NCBI GenBank assembly: GCA_004794785.1 | Contig: SJOL01001963.1 | Span: 70,288 to 134,287 of the forward strand | Origin: Opisthorchis felineus | Taxonomy: Eukaryota > Platyhelminthes > Trematoda > Opisthorchiida > Opisthorchiidae | Reading direction: 5' to 3' | DNA length: 64,000 bases | Shown: positions 47,385-58,834 of the stretch, piece by piece | How the letters are laid out: every line of letters starts with the position of its first letter | Position numbering within the stretch: the first letter of the stretch is position 1 | The notes under the pieces: generated by a model | Database searches by the model: none | Seen by the model: only the letters and a program-made list of their open reading frames with translations | Told to the model about the DNA's origin: nothing | Made by a program: the position numbers and the translations under genes

Positions 47385-49215
47385 TTGGCTCTCATCGTCA
47401 TATCTTCCCCTTTTCCTGCCTCACTTGACAGTCACTCTGATGTAGACCACCGCCAAACGCTTTTCAGTCAGGCTGCTACGGAGTTGACACATTACAGGCT
47501 ATCCGTTATATGTACAGCTCCGCTACTCAAGCCTCTTTCTGCTGTTTCTGCTGAAGCCTTTAACGTGAAAACTATTAGACAGATCGGCAAACAAGCTGTG
47601 GTTGCGTGCACTCTAAATAATTTTTCGGTCAAAATCTGTTGCATTTCTGAAACTCGGACACCACTTATTTGCTGCACGACTTTCTGCTTCGATAAAAACT
47701 GACATTTTTCGAACTACTGAATGCACTGCGTTTATCGCGTCAGTAATGGCTGCAGCTCCGATTCTTTCTACCTTCTACCGGGAACTGAACAACTTCTTAC
47801 CGATCACGAAAACCTTGAATATAGTACTAATGGCGGGAGACCCAATGCACTGGTTGGGCACCTCAGTTCATTAGAAGCACCCCACGGTGTTATATTTAGT
47901 CTGAACGCAACACTCAGTGATAATGGTGAACATCTTTTGCAACTTTGTACTGATCGCCAGCTGTTTCTGATTAGCACTATGTTTGAACACAGTGAGCGCT
48001 GTCGCGCTACCTGGCACCCCCTTACCATCGACCAGGCTTGGAGTCAAACTGACCACACCACCATCAACTACCAGTAGTGCGGTTCAATCCTGGACTGCCG
48101 ATCGTTCTGGGATACACACTTCGATTCAGCTCACTCTCTCGTTCGGTGCAGGTTTTCAGCAAACCTTCGTTTGTGTGAATATTCGTAAATGTTCTTCGTG
48201 TCCTGTATTCCCATAACTCCAGTTGGGTTAGGATGTACAAAGAACTATCCAGAAGTATTCTGGCAATTAGTGGAGTTCTTGGGGAATGTCTAAATCTCCG
48301 TTTTTGTTCAGTTTTGTCACTGACGTCATCATCGAGTGCACAATCCAAGGGATCTCAAATTTAGGCATCGAAGTCAAATCCGGAAAGAAATTACCGGATA
48401 TGGTTTATATGGAAGACGCAGTTATGTTTTTAGATGATTATTTGTCCGGGCAAAATACTTTAAGCAGAACATCGGATATCATTCCTTTTTTGGACATGCG
48501 TCTTGAACGTCAAATATGAGTGGTCTTCCCCCAGATTTCCCTACCCCTTGTACTTCTCTGGAACTTCAGAATAAAGAGCTTGGGTTCACTGATCGGCTCA
48601 CTTACCTTGGCCGCCGGATAAGCTGTGACTGTACTGTATTAGATTGATTAGCTATGCGGATGCTCAAGGCTCGAGCATCTTTCGCAAAAATGTTTCACTT
48701 ATGGCCTTAAACCCAAATTTCGCTGAATCCAAAGGGCCGTGCGTACAGGGTAACTGTATAAGTGGTCCTACTTTACGGTTAAGGGAATTGGCCCCTCCGT
48801 TCTGAGGACCTTAGATGCCTTCAAGTGATCCGCGAAGTCTCGGTGGCACACGGAGGGTAAGGTGGCTGCAGAGAGACCGAAACCAGGTGGTACGTAAGCG
48901 GGTGCCTAATAATACATCTGATTGGTCAAAGCAGCATATTAAAAATGCCAGGTGACAGTGGTTAGGGCATGTGCTACCTATGCCCCACCACCGCCTAGCG
49001 AAGATAGCATGGTTTTCTCTCCGGAGCAGTTGTTTATGAAAGGTTGTCAGGGGACAGGCCATGAAATGCGAACGTAAAATGAGATAGACTACTGTCAGGC
49101 TGAGTGCTGTGGGATCTTCGCGCCTTCCCGACTGGGGATCACGTGATCCTGAAGGATATGGCACACAACCAAGCCCAGTGGTACGCAAGCTGTCATGTCC
49201 TAGCAGGACTGCCTA
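47385..49215 (+). mobile_element. RTE-like LINE, decayed and internally deleted
   Basis: An autonomous retrotransposon in origin: an endonuclease nicks DNA and an RT copies RNA at the nick. The apurinic-type endonuclease comes first in shifting frames: 47570-47650 (RQIGKQAVVACTL... CCISETRTP), 47900-48060 (NGEHLLQLCTDRQLFLISTMF, CRATWHPL) and 48070-48130 (VQSWTADRSGIHT). RT follows at 48286: SPFLFSFVTDVIIEC, NLGIEVKSGKKLPD and MVYMEDAVMFLDD, where YMED stands for the catalytic YADD. The C-terminal domain (48570-49200) keeps LTYLGRRIS, WLGHVLPMPHHRLAK-like and RLPGWG-like blocks. Less than 80 bases separate endonuclease from the late RT, so the RT fingers and early palm are deleted. There are numerous stops and frameshifts. 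Confidence 0.75.
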
Positions 49216-49635
49216 GATAAAGTTCACTTGTCTTTGTACGTTGGGCTTATGTTGGGTTTCACAAAGAAAGCCGGGTTGACCTCGCTGATAGCGTCTTACT
49301 TGAACGTGATGTTCCGATGTGTTCTTTAATGCTGCCCGTAGGGTTGGTATGTAATCTTTGGTTACTTTCCTTAAGTACATAACACACCATCAAAATAAGT
49401 CCGTCCCTCCCGTTTTCTTCCCACTCTTTAATGCGACTTTCTTCCTTCGCGGTTGCATGACATTTAAGCACCAGTATTTATTAGTGATGTATTGCTCTCA
49501 ATGATGCTGATGCTGGTGATCGCTCATATAATATATGTCGTTCTCCAATTTTAACCCTATGACGCTGCCCAGAATCTATTCTCACGTGCGCGTTCTATCT
49601 TCCTAACGGAAGATATAATCATCTGAGTCAAAAAC

Positions 49636-50088
49636 TGACACGGAACTCTCGAGGACAGACGAGGACAGACCATCACCCGCAATCAGACAAATGAAATAGA
49701 TAATGGAAGACAAAGCTTCTTACCAGTGAACTGATATTCAAAATAGTCAGTTTTCATAGAAATTTCCATCAGCAACCAAACGCTTAGCTTCAGCACCGAA
49801 AGGACGAGTACCGCTGCATAGGTTCTAGTTCTGTCTGGACGCGTCCAGACATGAAAAAAGCACGTGTGCAAAGAACGACGCTTCCCAAAGGACACCATCG
49901 GTCCCACACTTTCCGGATAGCAGGTGCGCTGGCGGAGCTTACCAAAAACCGCTTGGATGTGAAGGTGCTCACGACAGGAACGTCGCCAGTGGCTGGATAG
50001 AATGAACCAGAGAACGACCAGAACTGGCCGTTTAGCCAACCTATATGTTTGCGCAGATGGTCTCTATGTTTGTCCTGACAATACAACA
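49636..50088 (-). repeat. possible 3' LTR of gypsy-type element
   Basis: On the minus strand, sequence after the integrase end begins TGTTGTATTGTCAGG and could run to ...GTGTCA at 49636, giving TG...CA termini and about 450 bp. The 10-bp direct repeat gaggacagac occurs twice at 49652-49671 near its end. No second LTR is in the window to confirm the boundaries. Confidence 0.25.
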
Positions 50089-50700
50089 GGGTCCAAGGTT
50101 CTGTGTCTTCTACTTATCGCGTAGTCTGGCAGGTTCATTTCAGGAGTAACCAATAGACAGCTACCCACGATACAACACTGGAGAAGGGGATGGGATGACG
50201 TAAATGTTTGGTTCTGGTGACTCATTCTTCGGTTACATCTCGAGCGTTTCAAGGAGAACATCTAAAGTCAGACTCGGTTTTCTTTCTTGGATTATATTGG
50301 GTCGTAAGCAGTGCCGAATCAACACCTTTCCGCCAACATCTACTTCGTTGACGACATTTCCTCTTCGTCGCAATATCACTCCCGAACTCCAGCGATTCGC
50401 AGAGTAGTCTCTAACAAGAACGGAGTCTCCACGGCTAAAAATACGTCCAGCGTGACATTTGCAGTTGAATTTTTCTGATTGGTTTTCCTCGCCGGTCCCT
50501 CTGGTTTTCCTGGGAACGCAGTACATCCCACCCATGGAGATTTCAACAGACTTCGTTTAATTGTATCCACAAATCTCTGGATTTTTCCATCCGATTGAGG
50601 GTGGTACGGCGGTGACCGGATATGCGACAGCGTGTTCCGAGGCCAGATTTGAGGATTAACAGCACGTTCAATCAAAGGACCGAATTTCATCGTGTATACA
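50089..50700 (-). mobile_element. Ty3/gypsy-type integrase 3' end, decayed
   Basis: The frame ending near 50545 contains SHIRSPPYHPQSDGKIQRFV, matching the end of the integrase core (R-T-P-P-Y-H-P-Q-S-N-G-x-x-E-R-F-V) with the catalytic Glu position read as Gln. A frame change and an apparent deletion follow KRSLLKS. The next frame (50233-50535) gives GDSVLVRDYSANRW, SSGVILRRRGNV and VDVGGKVLIRH, the C-terminal beta-barrel region that recognises the insertion product. LTLDVLLETLEM closes it. Further on, SPVLYRG and NEPARLRD resemble the basic tail seen in many gypsy integrases. CsRn1-like gypsy elements are common in flukes; this fragment is compatible but too short to assign. Confidence 0.65.
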
Positions 50701-50704
50701 AGTG

Positions 50705-51225
50705 AAAGGATGAAAGCCTTGCACTGCGAAGTTGCTTATTAGCAAATACGCAACAGGTAGTTACAAGCCATTAGCTATGAAAGTAAATATCCCGTCTGTA
50801 CAGTTTTTGAAAAGTGAAGGTCACCGCGCGTCCTCTTGAACGTTCCTGGATGTTCATTGACTACTAAACAATAGTAAGCGAACACAGTAAAGCGGTTCCA
50901 TAATTATCGCAGTAACGTTCAACTTACATCGTATGTGGGGGCGGAGCTTGGACATCAGAACATAGACTAATTACATGCTTCGTCACTAGTACACGCCGTT
51001 ACAGTGGTTCATATTCCAGTTCACTGCGGAATAAGTAACACAAGGGGACTAACTTATGTTTCAACACTCTGAATCTTGACACGTGCTTAATCTTTGGCAA
51101 CCACTGCCGTTGACTGGCAGACGACTGTTCGTCACAAGTCACCGCAGGGTTAGGTTTTTTAACTACCTGATGGGACTAACGTGTTCTGAAGTGTGCCCAG
51201 GCCACACGAAAAGCAATTTAGGTCG
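50705..51225. other. no supported feature
   Basis: The integrase core expected upstream of the relic on the minus strand is not recognisable here, so the element is truncated or interrupted at about 50700. Confidence 0.4.
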
Positions 51226-51232
51226 GTCTTAC

Positions 51233-51376
51233 CTAGGCCAAAGAAATTCAATTTGTCCCTCAGGCAACCCAGTAGTTAGCATGCCTCTATTAGCCATCTT
51301 TTTATCGTCGACTGACAAGCCTATTTCTGAGTGACTCCTCCGTTCACTCCGTAAAATCACTGTGAATTCCTGGTTG
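51233..51376 (-). CDS. candidate internal coding exon
   Basis: The 144-nt frame (1 + 47 codons + 2) runs from the acceptor cttgtccgtgccaaattgtcag to the donor GGCCTAG followed by GTAAGA. The translation begins NQEFTVILRSERRSHSEIGL, continues VDDKKMANRGMLTTGLP and ends EGQIEFLWP. The alternation of hydrophobic and charged residues suggests a beta-rich soluble domain. No family is recognised, and phase does not join directly to 45439-45615, so at least one more exon would be needed if they belong together. Confidence 0.4.
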
Positions 51377-51379
51377 CTG

Positions 51380-52795
51380 ACAATTTGGCACGGACAAGAC
51401 GAATGACTTGCGTGCACCTAGCAATTTTGGCCATCATTTTTATGGGTGACGAAGATTTTTCATAATAACACAATTTTCTTTCTCCTGCTTTGCACATTCC
51501 GTTCGATGCGGATCTGGAAACTTCATAGACGTACACATGAACATAATTTCGGTGCATTCTTGACCTGTGTCTACAAGTGTTTTGTGTGAGGCCCACACAC
51601 GTACGTTACCTACCCCACTAACTACCCGAAGACTTGGCTGTGGTTAGGTAGCTGTTACCTGTTCGCCGAGTTCGTCAACAGATTCGCGAGCATTTCGTCT
51701 CCAAACGGGAAGGTTTCACCGGTACGCTGTTGGGTAGCTAATGCCTCCTTACCTGTGTGCGTTTATATAGTTTCTGAGGGGCATACGTTATTCCTTCACG
51801 TTATTGGGAACAGCTTCTTCGTGAGTTCATTGGTCTGCTTCTAATTTGTATTGCGTTGTGCTCTGCCTTACTTTGATAAGGTTGATTGCCTCGATACCTC
51901 CTGCTTTCGGTAGTTTTCATTTGTTGTTTCAACTGTTTGTTTCTTGCGTTGCATAGCATTGTAGTATGTGCGTTGCTGAGATTTCTATTTGGGTCAGGTC
52001 CATTTTACCACCCCTTTATAGCTGGCTAATTATCCAGGTTTGCACGGCTTGGAACTTCAAGTTATATCCTTTAATGAGGACGCTACATCCTAATGAGTAG
52101 TCTCTTTATCCAAGCTTATTAGGGTTACTCTTGTTCTGCTGACTTCCAGTCATCATAGAAAATTGGCCTTCCCGATGACTCTTCTTGCTTTCGGCCATGC
52201 ATGTAAATCCCCACCCTATTGCCTTGCTGGGGTGATAGGTTGTGGATAGGTTGTGCTACGTGAGAGGACACACTTCCTCAGGTATTCATGAATCAAGCAG
52301 AGGAGGCTTGTCGTCAGGCGAAAGCTTCCCATCCTTAGGCGGTTTTGAGGGTAGAACGGCCAAAGCTGTTCTCAGTGGTTTGTGTATATTCGGCAACCTT
52401 GTGTAAAGTCAAATCCAACTAGGTAATCAACTCGCGTGTTTGATCTTAAAATCTGCAACCTTGGGCAAAAAATGTCACAGAACTACGTTTGCTTTCACCC
52501 AAACCGCGACGGTTGAATTCAACGGGGACTTCTTCCAACCATAGCACGGATTACCTTGACCAACAACTATGTCAGTATGTATATAGCTCCACATGTGGCC
52601 TGTGAATAAGCAAAGTAATTACTGCGGTATTACACCACTACAACACTCAAAAGCTCTGGTGCGTCAATAGTGTAGGTTCCTTCATTGAATTGAAAAAGAA
52701 TGATAAAATCTGATCAGCGGCAGTTTCACGTATTGCAGTTTGGTCCACGTTTTCATTATTATGGTGTCACAAAAACAAAGCTCACTGGAAACATC
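51380..52795. other. no supported feature
   Basis: Frames are unusually sparse between 51600 and 52690. No repeat was matched. Confidence 0.4.
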
Positions 52796-52799
52796 ACAG

Positions 52800-52880
52800 A
52801 CGAGAGATTCAGCTGGGTTCCAGGTGAGTCTCTCGCAAAACCAAATTTGTTTGCAAATGAGCGTATTTCGCTAAAGCTCA
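52800..52880 (-). repeat. dispersed repeat family A, distal fragment
   Basis: It carries GAGATTCAGCTGGGTTCCAGG, TGAGTCTCTCGCAAAACCAAATTTGTTTGCAAATGAGCGTATTTCGCTAA, the distal end of the family in reverse orientation and nearly identical to 55293-55355 and 29728-29790. Confidence 0.75.
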
Positions 52881-53317
52881 CTGTTGTTTTTGAGAGGCGG
52901 TCGAAATCATTTTTAATGCTGGAATCCTTGTACTTTCCCAAGTCTAGTATTCGACATCGCAAGGATCATCTAATAGCTAGCTAAAAATACTCGTTGAAAA
53001 CTTGTCAAACTTAGAGAAAAATTCCTAGTATAAACCTCTTACAAAAAAGACTCAGTTATTATTCAATGATCTTCAGTTGACTAATAGTTTGCACAATCTT
53101 GACAGTGCTTGTGCTCAACATGGTTCACGTGGGTTTTTCAAGTAAGTTGTTGAAGCTTCTTAACTTCCAAAATGATCACAGCTATTCATAGTTTTCGCTC
53201 CTTTATATTGCCTACATAGAAGAATGAAGGACCATAGAGTAGGATCTTCATACATTTTACAAACAATTGAGAATATTTTGAAGTCATCCGATCTGTTCAT
53301 TAGACTCAGCACCAGGG

Positions 53318-53480
53318 CGAGATGGCTCAGTTGTTCCAATCCGATCACTGCATCTACTGTCTAGGCTTAGGCAACCTGGCAGTATTTGAGCCCTCGTGCT
53401 CCCTTCTGGTGGCATGACAGATGAGCACCAAAAGGGTGTTACAGCTGAATGATTATTTTTGCAACCTACCGTCAAAATAG
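53318..53480 (+). repeat. tRNA-SINE-like repeat, family C, copy 2
   Basis: GATGGCTCAGTTG at 53321-53333 resembles a Pol III A box and GTATTTGAGCCCT near 53380 a B box, with spacing typical of tRNA genes. The unrelated body GGTGGCATGACAG...GGGTGTTACAGCTGAATGATT is shared with 15340-15435. This head-plus-body arrangement fits a tRNA-derived SINE. Confidence 0.5.
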
Positions 53481-53489
53481 TCGAATAGT

Positions 53490-55160
53490 CATCCTAAACT
53501 TGGTCCTGCACAAACATTATCTCCTTTTTACACGTGATGTGTGCCTGATTTCATTTTCAATGGTATCCACATCCTCGGTTTTTCACATCAATTCTGGATT
53601 CTTCTTTCCATATTTCTTCGCGTGCAGCCGAACTTTTCTGAGAAACACGAAAACCGATTCATTTTTATTGGGATGCATCATCACACGGACCTCCAGAGAG
53701 TTTCGAATCAATGGTCCCGCGGCCTTTAGTTTGAATACAAGAGTGGTCAGATACGGGCGGTTGAACAAACTGTGATTAACTCTCACTTATACAGAATAGG
53801 GCGCCACCCATCCTTCAGTAACGGAAGCATCATCACGTAATGACGATTCCCAATCACAATGAAACAGCTGTGCAAAGCCCCTTGGCTTTGTAGCAGAGTT
53901 TGGTGTCTCTTAAAGGACGAAATCTCAGTCGCAAAATTTCACTTCTCGCACAATCAATGATCCTGTTTTTATATCTCGATCACATCACGTCAAAAGCCTT
54001 ATAAGAACATGAAGACAGTAAGCGAATGGTAATGACTGACTGGTGATTATACTAAACTGATCAGAGGTATGTTGACATTCATCGCCTAGAACTAAATGTA
54101 AAACATTTATAACAACAATTTACTGGCACTTTAAAATGCACACTGCCTGCCGAAGGAAGTAACATGGCAGAATGTATCCACTAATAAAAGCCGGACGCTA
54201 ACAACGGATGGCTCAAGAACTCTGCCGTCTATGCACACTGTGATACGGTCCCACACGGCACCTGGAAGAATGAAAAACTTTGGGAGCTATCAAGCCAATA
54301 CGTATGTATCACAATCCGATGTTGTGGTGGGCAGCAGGACTGACAAATACACGACACACCTTCAGAATACGGAGCTGAACAAAATCAAGTGACACCCAAC
54401 GAAAGAGTGAATATTGACTGTTAACTTGGGCAAGCACTCCGCCCTTAGTTCATCCGACTTTTGACTTTTACTAGCGGCAATAAATGACTTACCTGAGAAT
54501 TAGTCTTCTTTTTACTACATAATGTCATCATTATGGATATGCAACGTCGGAACAACATGAAATAACAATGGTCCAAGCAACAGATGTCGTCTTCCCAGCT
54601 GAGCAAGCATCTGACTATCATGGAACTACCCTCTAATAATCGCGTAGGATTTAAAAATTCACACTTCTCTCTCTCTCTGAAGCGGGTGTGAATGATTTTT
54701 CGCCTGAAAGAGGCGATGCCAACTACCGATTTATTGATTCGGTCTTTCACTGATTCGCGTCTTTTACTAGTTGAGTGCAAAGCTAAGGGTCATGCTGTCG
54801 CATTAGAATATCCTCCGCGATCCACAGTAATCAAGGCCGTTCCAGCCTCGCAACCACCCGGTTCAGGTACAACTGCATCACATCTGACTGGAACCAGTCA
54901 TACCATCGAAAAACAGCACATTTTCGATGTCACATACCGGGTATCTCTGGCACCATCACAGTTGTTGCTATCCTTCATATTTTTGATTGCAGAGGCGACT
55001 GAAATTCGACTTTATGACCTGCATCTTTGAGTCCAACCCCGGGATTCTGCTTGTCTCAAAGCAGGGGGACACATGTTTGTTAGCGTTTCTCCACTCAGAG
55101 TACGTTGTAATGACCCAAAGTTCAACGATTGATTTACGCAGAAAATACTTGATTATCATA
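53490..55160. other. no supported feature
   Basis: Frames of 108-112 codons overlap on both strands without motifs. A (CT)6 run is at about 54666-54678. Confidence 0.35.
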
Positions 55161-55164
55161 CGCA

Positions 55165-55360
55165 TTGCACTACTCACAAGGTTGCTGAAAATTCTTCGAC
55201 AACTCACGACCGGTTTCGCCCTTCTCAGGGCTCATCAGGTAGGTGCAGTCCCCAATTTTCCGTCAACCTTATGTTCTACCTGAAAAAAATTGCTTCAGCT
55301 GGGTTCCAAATGAGTCTCTCGCAAAACCAAATTTGTTCGCAAATGAGTGTATTTTGCTAC
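55165..55360. repeat. dispersed repeat family A, rearranged copy
   Basis: A proximal arm in + orientation (55165-55285: ACTCACAAGGTTGCTGAAAATTCTTCGACA..., CGGTTTCGCCCTTCTCAGGGCTCATCAGG) is followed by a distal segment in - orientation (55293-55355: CAGCTGGGTTCC..., CAAAACCAAATTTGTTCGCAAATGAG). The second half of the + arm has been lost, consistent with deletion of a fold-back like 29541-29912. Confidence 0.75.
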
Positions 55361-55369
55361 TTGATTATC

Positions 55370-57380
55370 ACTTCACTGGTCTGGATGTTCTATTCCGTTT
55401 TGCAGTATGGGTATCATCAGCTTATTAAAAAATTACGTCTAACCACCAATGAATGAATGAGAAAGGCCTTTTCAACTAGACAAGCGTTGTGTGGCTTTCC
55501 ACATAGTTATCAAAGTGATGTACAGACGGATTTTCCAATACATCCATAGTAAGATTAGGCACTCACTAAAACGAACAAAAATTTAAGGCATATATGGATT
55601 ATAGGGTTGGTGCGATAAAAATTGGCTTAGAATAATTTATTGACACATTTACACCCACCTGCACTCGTTTCAATGCCGTATTAGCTTGAAATGAATTTTA
55701 TAATTTTAGTTCGGCAGTTTACCGGTCATTTATGTGTGCAGGCTGTCTCGCCCTATCCGTTTTCTGCTCCAGAACTACCAAATCTACTACAGGCGGATTT
55801 TTCTTGAGATAAGTATGAACTAGCTGCTAGGCGACAAAACAAGGACGACGGATAAGCACGGTCTTTCAAGTACCGAATAAAAAATTCGTCAGTAGATTTC
55901 TTGGTGCTTTTTAAAATTCCGCAATCGTTGGAATAGTTGCTACTACTGCTAGCATACGTCACGGTGCTCTGGGCGCCAAGGTTTTTTTTCCGAGAAAAAT
56001 TATGACTATTGTCTCATGTTTCCTGAGGGCATATCTCATTTGCTGTTCAACAAAACTACAAATGCATAAATATCTTTCTACTCTTCCTCGCCACGGAAAC
56101 ATTTAGGCAAGTTGCAAAGGTTCCCATTTATGGGCCGTCACTGTTTACTTGTGTAAGAGAAACCCGAACAACCGTTAAAACTCAGAAAATCCTCCTTCCA
56201 TTCTGAATGATTGAAGTTCGCTTTCAGGAATGGGATGTTGTCTTAAAACTAGTTCACTACGTCCTTTTAAGGGGAGCGTTTCACTTGGATAAATGAATGT
56301 CCGACAAGATTTACGCGGCATAACATGGCTACTTTATCATCAAAGGCAAAGGGGATCACGAATAGCGCCATCATATATGTAAGCAGCATTGGAATACTAG
56401 TAGCAACAGACTTAGTAGATAATTTTACAAATACGGCAGCCCATTTTGCCAAAACCTCACACTAGGGACAATTATTTTATTCTTTGTGGGATGAAATGAA
56501 CCACTTAAACTGATCGGACCAGTATCTTCTCATGCTAAACGTTGCCAGGGCACTCACCTGGACATGCCAGTCATCAGGCCAGGGATTTGCTAGTAGTGAT
56601 TTCAAGATAGAATTAGGCTGCCCTGGAAAAGCGTTTCTCTCTATATCTCATCCCGCTTATTACTCACCAGGCCGATGGGGCTGGATATTCAGATTTGAAG
56701 TTCGCACTCAATCTCAACAACATATGTGAGTTCTTCGCTACCTGATGATGGATGATGAGTGTGAACTTTGATTTGGACCATCAAGCTGTCGACTCCTGCA
56801 GCGTACATATGATAAGCGCCAACCAGGACTGCTTGTATACGACCAAGAGTTTTTGTATTATAGATGAGTTTAACGCTTACAGTTAAAAATTCCACCTCGA
56901 GTCATCAAGTGTTGGAAACCGGGTTATGGGCAATACGATGGTCTCTAAAATGTTTTATGTCGCAAATTTGAGTGCAGGTTCGCACTGCCTTCAGTCACCT
57001 AATCCTGGACTAATTAGAAGTTCTTCAAAGGTGTTATACCGAGGCTAGATTTGAAGTTGCCTAATTGAAAGCCTACATTTCGTAATATTCTATCTTTTTT
57101 GAGGAGGACTATGACTCTTGGTTTTACTGATCACTACATTTATAGATAAGTGTGGATAGCATATATAGATGGATGCTTTCATCATAGTCCCTGTCTTTTT
57201 TGAGTTCATTTTGGGATTACTTTCACAAATTAGTACAGGGTTTTGTGACTCATATCTTTAAAAATCACACTATGGTAGATTTGAATTCGGTGGCACAAAA
57301 CCCTCCAGCCTTTGTTGAAAGCAAGGCTCTGAGGTCTGGAGTAACCACTTTAAGGCGAATGTTTCTTTGGTTCATTCCTT
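55370..57380. other. no supported feature
   Basis: A 68-codon minus frame at 56689-56895 looks protein-like but has a weak splice context. Confidence 0.35.
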
Positions 57381-57382
57381 AG

Positions 57383-57505
57383 ATCCACTAAACAAAAAGA
57401 AACACAGCATCCTTCAGAATATCCTCATTTAGGTATGTATTCGGTCAAAGGAAGGGGGAAAAGTTACCTTCTTTTTGAAAACCCTCAGCCGAGAAACAGG
57501 TTGAG
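57383..57505 (+). CDS. candidate pair of micro-exons (50 nt and 17 nt)
   Basis: Exon a, 57383-57432, follows the strong acceptor gtttctttggttcattccttag and precedes GTATGT. Its single open frame reads STKQKETQHPSEYPHL (1 + 16 codons + 1). Exon b, 57489-57505, follows the strong acceptor gttaccttctttttgaaaaccctcag and precedes GTAAGA. In the frame required by exon a it reads through an Ala junction codon into EKQVE and ends in phase 0. The intron between them is 56 bases. Two tiny phase-compatible exons with good sites side by side recall fluke micro-exon genes. The protein is not recognised. Confidence 0.35.
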
Positions 57506-57799
57506 GTAAGAAGTGTGAAAACGGAGCTTGCGCTTTATGGAATTACTCTATCTAATACTGCACTACCAGTTTTTACGGAGTGTAATTCCTTCGTGTCCGC
57601 AATTGCAATGCTAGTCAGTTGGCAAGCAACACTAAGGTCTAAATAAAACAATTACTGTGTGGGTTGGCAAACTTGGATCTCCTTGCACTTTCTGGGCAAA
57701 TCGGCATGGGTCGACGTATGCTGTTACAAACAGGCGGATATTTGGCAAGCTAGAGCTAGCTGCTCGTAGGACGTCATTTGTTTACACTGTGGTATTACG

Positions 57800-58189
57800 T
57801 TACTGGTCTTTGTCAGGTGTGCCACACTGTCGTGAATACAAGGAGCAGGCATCAAAGAAATGGTGACTGAAGAGCTCAAATGAAGATTGTTTGCGCAAAA
57901 TATGCAGCCATTCAAACAAAAGGGAATGATCTACCTCATGCTTTCCTAGGTCCTTCAAAATTGCGTGCCTGTGCCTAGCATATGAGTCCAGGAGCTGAGT
58001 GAGTTGTTGGACAAGAAGTCGTTGTACTCTGTATTTAAGTAAGCTGTCGAACGTCAGATAGAAAATTTGCTGATTTAGGGCTTGATGCTGTGCCACACCA
58101 TCGAACAATATGTTCTTGTTTGAAGAAAGCCAAGAAACCTTTAGATTTAATGCCTTGCTACAGCGGTACAGGAAGTAAACCATAGTCAC
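57800..58189 (-). CDS. candidate coding region, helical protein
   Basis: The minus frame of about 129 codons is best read from an internal ATG at 58181-58183 (MVYFLYRCSKAL). It continues FYLTFDSLLKYRVQRLLVQ, LLDSYARHRHAILKDLGKHE and SLLFEWLHILRKQSSFEL, and ends TPDKDQ at TAA. The sustained amphipathic helical pattern with many Leu, His and Arg looks like part of a helical-repeat or coiled-coil protein. There is no clear donor at the 3' end, so it would have to be a terminal exon, and no AATAAA is obvious on that strand. Frames of this size do occur by chance here. Confidence 0.3.
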   Translation of the reverse strand: MTMVYFLYRCSKALNLKVSWLSSNKNILFDGVAQHQALNQQIFYLTFDSLLKYRVQRLLVQQLTQLLDSYARHRHAILKDLGKHEVDHSLLFEWLHILRKQSSFELFSHHFFDACSLYSRQCGTPDKDQ

Positions 58190-58834
58190 TAACGACTGAA
58201 CGGTTTATTGCCCACTGCTGTTCCAAAAAACGGGGCCCTTTTCGATGTGGATTTAGCAGATGCGCAAGCGAATTTTGTTAGCTCAGTTAGTTCAGCCCTT
58301 GAAAGAGGTGTTCACTGGGCTTGGCGCAACCAACACGCTACCATCAACACACAGTTTTACTCCGTTTCATAAAGGCGCACTGGCGATATCATTTAGATTG
58401 GTGACGAAACGAATGCAGCAAAATTGCCGAGCTAGGCGAATATCTTGACCATCAGATAGGAAACCATTAATGAAGAGTGACATGTTCGAACACTGGCTCA
58501 AGTACAGGAGTAACATACCATCAACAGGCAAGTAGAAAGCAATCCTTTTATGGATGATTCCAGTGGTTATTGAGTCATCCTGCTGATTACCACTAATAAT
58601 TTTTTATTCCCCCGAAAAATCTTCTAAAATGCAGACGTCTTTGAAACCCAATTTCGAACATGGGACACTACAAAGTGACTTCTGAAAAGATAGGCTGGTA
58701 TCATAAATTACGCGACATTCCGAGGAATTAGAATACATGATCTTATGGGGCCGTTTACACTTCTTTCGTGTGCTTTGTTTTGAACTGAGATTCTATGACC
58801 CAAACATAGATATGCAATAGGGAGTTCATCCCGT

